A DNA stretch of 64,000 nt, taken from Euphorbia lathyris (Eukaryota; Streptophyta; Magnoliopsida; Malpighiales; Euphorbiaceae). Numbering within the stretch: the first letter of the stretch is position 1; every line of letters begins with the position of its first letter. Location: contig NC_088913.1 of assembly GCF_963576675.1 (NCBI RefSeq), forward strand, positions 25,003,001-25,067,000. Reading direction: 5' to 3'. The notes under the pieces are model-generated. The model was given only the letters and a program-made list of their open reading frames with translations. It was not told where the DNA came from and made no database searches. This document shows positions 45,847 through 56,500 of the stretch, piece by piece. A program made the translations under genes and the position numbers.

Positions 45847-46533
45847 TTCATTTGTGAATGTAACTAAGTACAATTGTTATTTTTCGATTAATCCTTTTTC
45901 AACCATTAACTTTACCTTATGCTTTATATCTTTCAGCAAGTAAATTTCTAGGTTTTAGGACTTATTTTGCTGGTTCAAGGTAGGTGGCCAGCCGTACCTT
46001 AGAATGTGAGCCTTTTTGAAGGCTTTGAAGCTTTTATTCCTTTTGAGGAAGTTAAGTTGCCTTAGGCGATCAATTTGCTTCCTATCTTTGAGGTGAATCG
46101 ATCCGCCGCCAGGTCTTGAAACTCTTCTTTGGGAAGATTATTTGAGAGTGTAAAGATCTCACGTCTGAGAAATGTTTTAACTCTGTCTCTGACGGTGATC
46201 AATTATTTCCTATCTTTGAGGTAAATTGGTCCGCCGCTGAGATTATTGTTCTCCTATCTTTGAGGAGAAGGTAGTTATACCATGATGGCATTATTCTACC
46301 GTGGGAATGCATTTGTTGCCTCCCCCTTTTTGAATTTGGAATATTTATATTGCTGCAAGAAAATACTTAAGAAAGAATTTGCAAGATGAAAATTTCTCTT
46401 TATTAAATGGCAATTCGCCTTATTACAGCAAATTGGTCTTATGTGTGAGCCTCATTAAAACCTTTAATAAGAAAAATCACATGGGATAAAACCTTACTAA
46501 AGGAAAAAGAGTACTCAAGACCTTGGTTACATT
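45847..46533. repeat. 3' non-coding region of the Tat element with short repeats
   Basis: 'cctatctttgagg' occurs near 46080, 46210 and 46253, the first two followed by 'atccgccgc' or 'gtccgccgc'. Tandem repeats between pol and the 3' LTR are common in Tat elements. No gene. Confidence 0.6.
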
Positions 46534-49218
46534 TTATTCTCTAGCGAAATATTTGCGGAGGTTCTGAATATTCCACGTCTGTGGCAATGTGTTCCCCTCC
46601 ATATCCTGGATCTTGAAAGTGGCGGGTCCAATCTTGGTGACTATCTTGTATGGCCCCGTCTAGGTGATTCCCAACTTTCCTTTGCCCACCATGGATTGAA
46701 CTTTGTCCGCCTTCCGGAGCACTAGATCTCTTGGGTTCAGATCCACGAGCTTGGCGTGTCTGTCATGATAGGCTGCGATCCTCTGTTTGTAGGCGGCCAT
46801 TCGTGCATACGTTTTCTCCCTTTTTGCTTCCAATTGGTCAAGACTTTCCCTCAACCTTTGGTCATTCTTGTCTTCGCAATAGAATAAGACTCTGTCGCTA
46901 GGGACCTGAATCTCAATGGGGATCACAGCTTCTACGCCATAGGAGAGGGCGAACGGTGATTCACCTGATGCTGTCCGAGGAGTGGTTCTGTATGCCCATA
47001 GGACATTCATTAGCTGATCCGCCCACTTTTTGTTATGCTCCCCCAGTCTCTTTTTTATGCCTTTAACGATCGTTCGATTTGTGACTTCGGACATCCCGTT
47101 GGATTGGGGGTAGTAAACAGAGGCGAACCTGTTCTGAATGCCTTGACTTTCGCAGAATGATCTGAACTCTCCACAATTGAACTGCGTCCCATTGTCAGTG
47201 ATAATCGTGTGGGGGACTCTGAATCTCCCAACGATATTGTCCCTGACAAACTCGACCATTCGCTCTGCGTTTATGGAGGAGACAGCTTCGGCCTCTACCC
47301 ATTTCGTAAAGTGGTCCACAGCTACTACCACATATTTCCTTTGTCTCTTGGTAGAAGGAAAAGGACCGACAATGTCGATTCCCTAAATGGAAAAGGTCGT
47401 CCTTCGATAATGGGCTTTTGTAGGTGCTTAGCCGTGTGGGACTCGTTTGCATGGACTTGGCAATTATGACACGTCTCTACTAGCTTCTGTGCATCGAGTT
47501 CCGCCGTAGGCTAATAAAATCCGGATAACCTGGACTTTTTCAGAATGGAGGCGGATGCTTCATGGGCTCCGCAAGCACCTTCATGTAATTCTTTGAGGAT
47601 CTCTCTTGTCCTTCTTCCATCGTAACACATTTCAACCAGGTGTGTCCAAAAGATTTCCTGTACATCTGGTCATTTATTATAGAGAAGTATGCCGCTTTTT
47701 TTTACCGTCTGTCTGGATTCTTCTTTATCTTGAGGCAAAGTCCCATTTGTGAGATACTGCTGGATCGACGATCTCCAATCTCCCACGGCGGGCGTAAGAA
47801 GAGCTATGACTTCTGGGGCGAATGCCGGTCTGACTTTCACCTCGAATGGGCACTTCAGGTCCGCCCACTGATCTTTGCTTGAAGCCAGCTTAACCAAGTG
47901 ATCTGCTTCTGTGTTTGATACTCACAATACGTGAACTAGCTCCCACTTGGTTTCTTTGATTTCCATATGGTTTAATAGCTTTTTGACCTCCTCTACATAT
48001 TTGACCAGAGTTTCATCTTTTACATCAAAGTTTTTGATCACCTGATTGACCATTAGCTTAGAGTCGCTGTAGATCACAACTCGCTTTGGCATGATCTCCT
48101 TCAGCAGGCATAGCCCCAATATCAAGGCTTCATATTCTGCGGCATTATTCGTTGCAGGGGACTTTAACTTCGAAGCATCATGTAACTTGATGTAGTTAGG
48201 TCCCTTGATTACTACGCCTATTCCTACGCCTTCCGCTGAAGAAGCGCCATCCGTGTACATTGTCCATTCCTCCACTTTTGGTTTGGGAAGGTTTATGCCC
48301 TCTTCGGTGAATTCGTTTACAAAGTCTGCCAAGACTTAACTTTTCAAGGCGGATCTGCCGTCATAACGAACATCAAACTCGCCTAGGCGGATCGCCCACT
48401 CCATCAGCCTCCCTGAAGTTTTTGGCTTTTGTAATACCTTCCTCATGGGTATGTTGGTGCGAACGATGACCGTGTGTGCTTGAAAATATGGTCTCAGGCG
48501 AATCGAAGTGGTGACCACCGCCAAAGCCATCTTATCCAATCTTGAATACCGAGTTTCGACATCTTTTAGGACTTTCCTTACATAGTAGATCAGATATTGT
48601 TGGCCGTCTTCTTCCCTTATCATGACTGTGCAAACTGCTTTATCAGTAACAGAAATATACATGTACAGATTCTCACCTTCCAAAGGTCTGCTCATTAGAG
48701 GTGGTTCTGAGAGGAAGCGTTTGATCCCTTCGAAGGCCTGCTTGCAATCTTCATTCCACTCGAATGCTTTCTGTTTTTTTATCACTTCATAAAAAGGTTG
48801 GCATCTACGAATGGAGCATGAGATGAATCGACCAAGTGCTATGATCCGCCCATTAAGGCGTTGCACCTCTCTGACATTTTGTGGCGCCTTCATATCCAGT
48901 ACAGCTTTGATTTTATCTGGATTGGGACCTACTCCTTTCTAGCTGATCATGTATCTCAGGAATTTTCCATAAGTTGCCCCAAAAGTACACTTCTCATGAT
49001 TTAATTGATGTTGTGACGGCGAAGCACTCCTAAGACTTCTCTTATGTCCTCTGCATAACTCTCCATGGTGGTGCTCTTAATGATCATGTCATCCACATAA
49101 ACTGAGAAGTTGTCACCCTTTCTTCCTTCGAATATTTTGTTCATCATCCGCTGATAAGTAGCTCCAGCATTCTTTAGCCCAAAAGGCATGACCTTGAAGC
49201 AATAAGTCGCCTAGTGAG
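46534..49218 (-). pseudogene. Tat-type gypsy pol: RT (partial), RNase H, second RNase H, integrase
   Basis: On the minus strand the order is: the end of reverse transcriptase (CFKVMPFGLKNAGATYQ, VYVDDMII; about 49213-49000), then connection and RNase H (FEWNEDCKQAFEGIK, YYVRKVL; 48893-48336). Next is a second, archaeal-type RNase H (TMYTDGASSAEGVGIGVVI, NNAAEYEALILGL, VIYSDSKLMVNQV; 48332-47922), then a degraded linker. Last is integrase (VAVDHFTKWVEAEAV, TDNGTQF, YYPQSNGMSEVTNRT; 47331-46660, with a TAG before the final part). Dual RNase H marks the Tat lineage. Several frameshifts and stops. The N-terminal half is missing because the LARD at 49219 interrupts it. Confidence 0.9.
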
Positions 49219-50711
49219 TGTTATCTTGCATTTTCATATAGTTTTTAATATATTTTAATTATAATAATTATACATTTTAAGATATTTTTTAATATTTTAT
49301 AATTGTTTTATGTTTAGTTTTGTGTTTCAAGAACTAATGCGTGTTCCATATGTTTTTAGGTATTATTTGGGGGCAAAAATGCAATTATGGAATCATTATT
49401 CAAGTAAATAAAGTTGCACAGTTAGAACTCCTTCTAGTTGGTGACCTCGTAGCAGTTGAAGAATGAAGACTCATGACTCTTTAAATAAATCCTTATTGTC
49501 ATAAATTCCTAAAATAACTATCCAAGGAATGTTATGAAAGTTAAAGAGTCTTTTGAATGCTCAAGAAGGAGTTACACTACTCAATGCTCCCTTTAATTAC
49601 ATGAAAGTTAAAAAGTTGCAAAGAAGAATTCAACTCTCCATATGTTTAAGAAGTTAGAGCAAAGAATTCAATCCTCCATTAATCTTCTCTTTAATAGCAT
49701 TAAAGTTGGAGGTTACAATGAATGCATGAAGGCATGTGCAACTATAAATACCTACATTGGGAAGCATGAAACCAGACCTGGAACAATGGAACATGCCTCA
49801 CCACCTCTTTTTAGCTCTCTCTTTTAGACTTTTTGTAGTTTTCTTTTTGTTCATTTCCTTTCTACCTTTGTAACTAATTCTAGTTTCAATTTCAAAGTTT
49901 ATTCTCTATTCATCTTTTCTTCTCTTTACTTTAATTATGTTTTCTAGTTTGTTTTCTGTTAACTTTCTTGTTTTCCTTCCATCTACCATGAACTAACTCC
50001 TCCATAGCTAGAGCTATGGCGAAACTTAAACAAGTAAATAATTAACTGATAATCCAAATCCAAGTTCAATAGCATAAAATAGAGGATTGAACTATGAAGC
50101 TTAATTTGCTAGTTAGATAAGTGATCAATATTTAGCTAGTCTTAGTTTGTTGTTTTAGTTGACCGATACAAAAATAATTAACGGAAATACATATTTCAGA
50201 CCCATGTCTATGTGGTGCGGTTTTCGAGGTTATGGTTTCACGACTTGACTTCGAGGTTTTCTCAAAGAACTTAATGCTTTTATTTTACTTTTATTCTTGA
50301 CTTGACCAAAGCTAGGATAATTGTAAGTGAAATAGAGTTAATCTTGACTGGACCAAAGTTGGATTGATTTCCTCAGGAGAAAATCACCGTCTCTAAAGTT
50401 TGTTAAACGAACTTGGATAGGATTATTAGTAAAGTTATTTATTAGGTTAGGTGAAGCCTTGCTCTAGCACCTTTATCATAAGAGTTATAAATATTGTTTT
50501 TCTTTTCTTCAATTAATTGAGTGCAGTTATTTTAATTTTTAGTTTAGTAAACATCAAATCCAAAATTGATTACTTAAATAATAGAAATTCACAAAAATCA
50601 ACAGCTATAAACACAATCCTCGTGGGAACGATACTCTACTTACTATTTATTACTTGATAACGATAGGGTGCACTTGCCCTTAGTTTTGTACGATACACAT
50701 TTCGTCCATCA
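49219..50711 (+). mobile_element. 5' LTR of a non-autonomous (LARD-like) gypsy element
   Basis: It starts TGTTATCTTGCATTTTC and ends GTCCATCA, followed by AG and the primer-binding site. Length 1493 bp. It lies in the reverse-transcriptase region of the Tat element. A TATA box is not obvious; 'ctataaatacc' at 49742 is the best candidate. The short frame at 49642 is not a gene. Confidence 0.85.
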
Positions 50712-50713
50712 AG

Positions 50714-50735
50714 TTTTTGGCGCCGTTGCCGGGGA
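50714..50735 (+). other. primer-binding site
   Basis: TTTTTGGCGCCGTTGCCGGG lies just inside the LTR end, the canonical Athila-type site. Confidence 0.88.
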
Positions 50736-50842
50736 TTGTTTGTTTTATAATTTTGATTTAGTTGAAGTTCTATTAATTTAAGCGTTTTTTTTTATATTTT
50801 GTTCCTTTTTACTTTTTTTTTCTTTTATGTTTATTTTGCAAG

Positions 50843-51763
50843 GTGATGGACCAAAATAGTTATCCATGGTGGTTGAATGCTCCAACATTCAACAATCACT
50901 TAGAGATGCAAGCTCAAGCCAACGAGGATAAATTTTTGATGTTTATGAAGGATAACTTTCCGGATGTGTCTCTTCGCGATGCGGCATGTATACATTGCCG
51001 GGGTTTACATTTTGAACTGGAATGTCAATATCAAAATTCAAATCTTTATACTAATTCTTGCTATATGGATGATCAATATGAGCTGCCTAGAGAAGAAATT
51101 TCAAGCACGTTTTCCCCATATTGGGAGAATGGTTATGTGTGTCATCAAGATTTTCAAACCTTATCACCAAATTTTGAGCATGAGAAGGATCCACAATAGA
51201 ATGAAATAATCGAAATTGTTGAGCAGATAAATAATAAATTCTCTTCATTGGAGACTTTTACCAAAAATATCGATGCTTCTTAGAGAAATATAATGAAAAC
51301 TTTAGAAGATCTGATTGCAATTACGTCAACTGATGAACCATATTCAGATTTTTCGAGTGAAGCACTTAACTTGATTGAATCTCAACATGAAGAAGTCCTT
51401 GAGGAATGTTCAGAAATATGTTTGGTGATAAGTTGTGAAGATAAATCAATAGAGAAAAAAGAGTTTGAAATTTCAAATGAAGTGGAAAGTACCATCACCC
51501 GAATAGATGAGAACACCACACCTGAACTTGTGGTGCAAAAGCCCATGACTGAAGAGTTTGAAACAACCCTAGCTGAAGAATTTTACGTTTTACATGACTT
51601 ACCCAAAGAGTCGAAAAGGGAAGAATCGAAACTCTTTCATAAACTTTATATATATTTGCCATGGATTTTAGTTAATTGGTTTGAATCTCATAATCCACTT
51701 TGCATTCATAGAATATTTATTAAAGAATTTGGATTCCTCATAATGCTCCATTCATTTACATAA
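50843..51763 (+). pseudogene. LARD internal ORF of unknown function
   Basis: One frame holds from the ATG at 50843 or 50846 to the TAA at 51761, except for TAG at 51197 and another TAG near 51281. It begins DQNSYPWWLNAPTF and has EMQAQANEDKFLMFMKDNF, CIHCRGLHFELEC (a possible zinc-binding motif) and then an acidic, glutamate-rich region. I do not recognise a reverse transcriptase or integrase. The position right after the primer site suggests a gag-like relic of a non-autonomous element. Confidence 0.55.
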
Positions 51764-53570
51764 GAGGAAGGTTTGTAGTCAAGCTAAACGACTATAATCT
51801 TAGTGCTTCCAGGAGGCAACCCGAGATTTTTTTCTCTTAGTTTATCTTTTATTAATATTTCTTTAAGTTTTATTTATTTGTTTATTTATTTTGCAGGTAA
51901 ACAAAAAAAAATGGAAAAACAAAAAAATTGGCCCAATAGTAGAATTGAAATATCCCATCTCCTCTTTCACCTTCGGTTTAAGGGAGTTTTTCTTTAACCC
52001 TTTTTATTGTTCCACTTTACCTTTTACCGCATTTTTGGGAGTAAATGCATGCTCTAAAGTGTGAGGAAGGGTAAAAAGGGTTTTGTCTATCTTAGTTTGA
52101 GTTTTATTATTTATTGTTTATGTTTTTGTTTATTGTTTTTTTTAGGATAATTTCATTTAGTTGCATGCTTCCTTACATGTTAAAATCATTGTCTTTGCTT
52201 TTCAAGGATTTGAGATGGACTTAGGAAGAAAACTCGTAAACAATTGACCCTTAATAGGATGAAACTTCACCATGGCAGTCATAAATTTTGAAATTACATT
52301 TTTTTTTATAGAATTACGAAACTGAGGAACTTTAGATTAAAATGGGAGTTCCAGAGACTACACTTGTGGACTGAAAATAAGCATTGAACTTGTCATTTGG
52401 TTGAACTTTTTGGTACAAATATTAACCCGAACATATGTGAGATTTTGAGACTAATAATTTGAGCATTTTATTACACATTGCTCGGTTTATTTTTTTCTTG
52501 AGTATGCTCATACTAGCTATTGTCTATAGAATTTGCATCAAATGCTAGTCGAAACCTCGTGCATCTAGTTGGAACTTGGCGTGATCAAGGCAATTAAGTG
52601 TAGCCCTTTGTTAATGTTAAAACTTATTTTTCCTTGTTTAAACCCAAAACCCTTTTACATCGTGTTTAGTTAAGCCCCGTTGAAGCCTACATATACCACT
52701 TTCTTTGTTTCACCATATTACAGACCCCTAACGTCTTAAATACCCTTTTCTCACCCGTGAATTTACAATTATTGTGCACAAATAGGAATGATTTAGGGAG
52801 CTCAAAATTTGTGGAAAATAGGAAGCCGAGAATTATTTTTGCTACTTTATGTGCTATTGCTAAAAAAAAAAGAGAAGAAAAAACAATAATAATAAAAAAA
52901 GACTCAAAAGAAAAAAAAAGATAAAAATTAAATTTAAAAAAAGAGAAAAAAAGCATTGATTTGAGTCATTTAGTTCGAGGTGGAGATTCATGCACAATTG
53001 ATCAATCTCAGGAAATGCATTTAAAGCAATGAAATGTAATATGTAATAATAAGATAAGAACAAGGATACACAAAGTGAATATTCAACATTATGAGATTCG
53101 TTGTAACCTTGGAGATGGAAGTGGGTAAGAAAAAAAAAGTGATTCTCATATGCTTGCTTATGGAACTCTTGTTCTGGAATTAATACCTAATAAAAAAAAG
53201 GGAAAATTATTGTCTCATCAGTAGCACATGTTATGTTTATCGGCTAATCTTTGAAGAGCTTCGAGTCTTATTGTATCTATTTTGCATAACTAGTTGTTTA
53301 TTCACTTTCCACATATTTTCCTTATCCAAACCTGTCCCTAAACCAACATTACAACCTATAAAAGACCTTGGGATCTTGTTTCTGACTAGATAAGCACAAT
53401 GGTAATGACCAGATGACAATGCAAATTCACCATAGTCAAAGCTAGTATAGGGCCTGAGAGACAAAATTTACACCCAAACACTTGAGTGAAATGAGTGACC
53501 ACTAGTGAGGTACCAAAATAGTTTGCCTTTTGATTTTGTGACATGATTGAAGATACGTCTCCTTGTGTTG
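51764..53570 (+). mobile_element. internal non-coding part of the LARD-like element
   Basis: It contains 'gcttccaggaggcaaccc', a phrase typical of the region after coding sequence in Athila-type elements, then 'gtgaggaagggtaaaaaggg' and AT-rich sequence with an A-rich run near 52861-52950. The matching 3' LTR is not found, so the element is cut to the right. No gene; the low-complexity frames here are spurious. Confidence 0.5.
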
Positions 53571-53599
53571 GTTTGCGGAGAAACGATTAGAATCTTTTA

Positions 53600-54498
53600 G
53601 CGTCCAAACCTTTCTATATTAGGTACAGTATAATACGATCCTTCATCAACTATATCATTTCGGTCAATTCCTTATAACCATGGAACGTGTTAAGGTTACA
53701 TATAATGAAGAGTCCGGTTTTACTTGTACAGGTTGAATTCACTCTGAAAGATAAGTTAAGTGAAATGTTTATTTCTACTCTTAACTGTATCACCTTGCAA
53801 GGATTTCAGTCAATTCACCACAAGCGGCCCTTTGGATATATCTCCCATTTATCGGGAGTGACAAATGCTCAATCTGACATTAATCATTCTGTAATTACTT
53901 CGCGTGATACCCAACCCTGCTCTCACACACCCTAGGCTCTCACCTATTGGATCATGCTCGCACAGAATCAAAGTATCAGAATCCGCAATCCAGAATTACT
54001 AATTAATGAATGTTTGAGTCTGAGGATTAGTTATACCTACTAATACCGATGAGATGAACAGTTGACACATTAGATAAATCACTCCATTCTGTTATCTCAA
54101 GTCGGGTCCCAATCCTAATGAACTCCTTCATCAGATCCATGTAACTGTCTAGATATCAGAATATCTAAAGCTTGTGAGATCAGCTTTCTGTCTTGACAGA
54201 AAACACTGTTACATGCAAGTCTCAACAACAATATGCCAATCCCTATAACATATTACTTGACTTGGGTTCACTTTAAGTCTATCAGTATATTATAAAGTAT
54301 AGTCTCACTTCATGCTTGTATGAAGACTTTATAACTACTTGAATAAACTTAGGATTACTTCCTTTGTGAAAGATTTGTGCCTTTATATATAGTTACATAT
54401 TAATGTTATATATCTGATTAAACAAATGACCAAATAAACAATTTATTCATTAATATTAATATCCAAAACAATTGTATTTAGGACACTAAATTCCAACA
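53600..54498 (-). mobile_element. Ty1/copia LTR (minus), probably solo or truncated
   Basis: The minus strand starts TGTTGGAATTTAGTGTCC, a start shared by a widespread class of plant copia LTRs. It continues with 'tgtgagagcagggttgggta' and the like. No primer-binding site is seen beyond its 3' side. The left limit is approximate. It directly follows LINE sequence on the right. Confidence 0.65.
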
Positions 54499-55922
54499 CC
54501 AATGAGGTCCCAAAAGTGTTGGAAGAAACCCGGATTTAACCCATCAGGGCTAGGGGATTTATCAGGGTGCATTTGAAACATGGCAATCTTAAATTCTTCA
54601 AAAGTAAATGGGGAGCACGGGTCAGCCTGCATTTCAGGAGTAATGAGAGGGACAAGGGTATTCACAGCATCATAGCAAGGGCTAGTAGGACCAGTGAACA
54701 GATCAGAGAAATAGGCTTTGGCAATAACCCCCATGTCATATACTCATTCCATTACCAGGTCGTTCGCATCCTTAAGGTGACGAATAGTGTTCCTCTGCTT
54801 TCTAGCTTTGACACAGGCATGGAAAAACTTAGTATTTTGGTCCCCCTTCTGTAACCAGAAATTCTTAGCCCTTTGTTGCCAATGTATAGCTTCAGAATCA
54901 AGTAGGGAATTCAACTCACTTTTGGCCTGAAGGAATTTGACCACATCAGCCGGAACACTGCTATCCACAAGACTATCCAACTTCCTCTTACATCCCTCAA
55001 TTTGCTTTCTGAACCTCATCTGATACTTCTTTCCCCATTATTCCATACTACTGGCACAGGCCGCCAGCTTTGCAGCGAGGTTATGACAGCTACTACTTAG
55101 CCAACAAGTCCTCACCAGTACCTTGAACTCGGGATCTGAAAGCCACTCTTGTTCAAAGCGAAAATGACTACGCCTCACATTACTAATCGGGTTATCAAAC
55201 TTTAATAAGATTGGTGCATGATCAGAATAAGCGGAGACCAGAGTAAGAAGCCGCTGATTTGGGAATCTGTCCGCCCAAGCATTAGTAACCATCGCCCTAT
55301 CCAACCTCTCCCTGACCCACAGTCTAGTACCCCGACTCCTCTCCCACGTGAATTGACTACCCTGTGTTGGGAGATCAATCAACAGATTCTCTTCCACTGC
55401 CTCCTAGAACCGGCGCATCAACCCTTAAGGGTAGCCTGGGTCCCCAACTTTCTCTGAATCAGAAAGAATACAATTAAAATCCCCGATAACCAGTAAAGGG
55501 AGGATCGAACAAGAACACAATTGAGTCAAGAGACTCCAAGACCACACATAATTGGCTCGGTTAGAATGACCATAGAAACCTACCAGCCTCCAATCCCCCT
55601 TCTCAGCGTCATGCATCTGAACTTCAATATGGTGATCAGAGAAAGAAACCACCAAAGCCATATCTGACTTCCTCCAAAATAGGGCAAGTACCCCACTCCT
55701 ACCTCTACAACCAACAACAAACGAACCTTCAAAACCGAACTTCCTCTTCAAACCATCAATACAAGAATCAGTAACCAAAGTTTCAATCAGAAAGACCAAG
55801 TCTGGCTTACTTATCTTAACAAGCTCACCGAGAGACCGAACTGCCCGGGCGTTCCCCAACCCCTGGCAGTTCCAACTTAAGCAATTCATAATCCTCGGCG
55901 GGCCTGCTCCGCAGACCGCACC
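54499..55922 (-). pseudogene. L1-like LINE: endonuclease and start of reverse transcriptase
   Basis: A single minus-strand frame runs through the whole piece with stops near 55425, 55404, 55038 and 54744. The endonuclease begins NCLSWNCQGLGNARAV (ATG at 55889), with IETLVTD, VIGDFNCI, FTWERSRGTRLWVRERLDR and YSDHAPILL, matching APE-type endonucleases (N, E, D, SDH residues present). Then come FRFEQEWL and the finger region, ending with DKSPSPDGLNPGFFQHFWD, the entry of the RT domain, cut by the copia LTR. The 5' side is cut by the Ogre-like LTR at 55923. Not active. Confidence 0.9.
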
Positions 55923-56140
55923 TGTAGACACCGAGTCGGAGGACCTGTGACGAAAACCTGTAACAAGACGATTGAAGCGGTTGGTTCCGGAAGTTTTTAA
56001 AGCAAAAATATATAATAAAAAGGGAAGAAATTAGTGGGAGTCGCGGTCGTCATGTGGACGGCTCGCAAGTGCTCAACGACGCGGTGCGAGCGCCCAACGA
56101 CAGCCGACGCGTGTCCGACGACAGTTGGACGCACGCCCGA

Positions 56141-56320
56141 CAGCGCGGGGCGCATGCTCGACGTCCGCTGGGCACGAACGCCTGGCAGCGCGGGGCGCAC
56201 GCTCGACGTCCGCTGGGCGCACACGCTCGGCAGCGCGGAGCGCGCGCTCGACGACCGATGGACGCGCGCGCCCGATAGCACGGGACGCATGCCCGGCGGC
56301 CGCTGGGCGAGTGCGCCCGG
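56141..56320. repeat. four tandem 45-bp units
   Basis: CAGCGCGGGGCGCA-type starts lie at 56141, 56186, 56231 and 56276, exactly 45 bp apart. The units share GCTCGACGTCCGCTGGGC and grade into the palindrome array that follows. Confidence 0.85.
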
Positions 56321-56473
56321 CAGCCGCTGGGCGAGCGCCCAGCGACGTTGGGCGAACGCCCAACGCTGGTTGGGCGCGCGCCCAACCGAGGTTGGGCGTA
56401 CGCCCAACGATAGTTGGGCGTTCGCCCAACTAATGTTGGGCGTCCGCCCAACCAGCTTTGGGCGTCGCCCAAA
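56304..56473. repeat. array of 18-bp GTTGGGCGNNCGCCCAAC palindromes, 22-bp period
   Basis: Palindromes start at 56347, 56369, 56391, 56413, 56435 and 56457, each step 22 bp: 18 bp plus a 4-bp spacer. Related units (GCTGGGCG...CGCCCAGC) begin at 56326 and about 56304. The central two bases vary (AA, CG, TA, TT, TC) while the arms are kept. Confidence 0.93.
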
Positions 56474-56493
56474 GACTTCCGGGACCCGTTGCC

Positions 56494-56500
56494 TATTTAA
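56494..56500 (+). promoter_or_regulatory. TATA-like box of the Ogre-like LTR
   Basis: CCTATTTAAGG starts about 20 bp after the last palindrome. Confidence 0.55.

Noticed and set aside
51803..51997. Small frame beginning LPGGNPRFFSLSLSF
   Set aside because: It arises from the conserved 'gaggcaaccc' phrase of LTR elements and low-complexity T-rich sequence; not a gene.
56304..56473. CRISPR-like appearance of the repeat array
   Set aside because: Spacers are only 4 bp and similar, and the context is a plant LTR; it is a palindrome array, not CRISPR.
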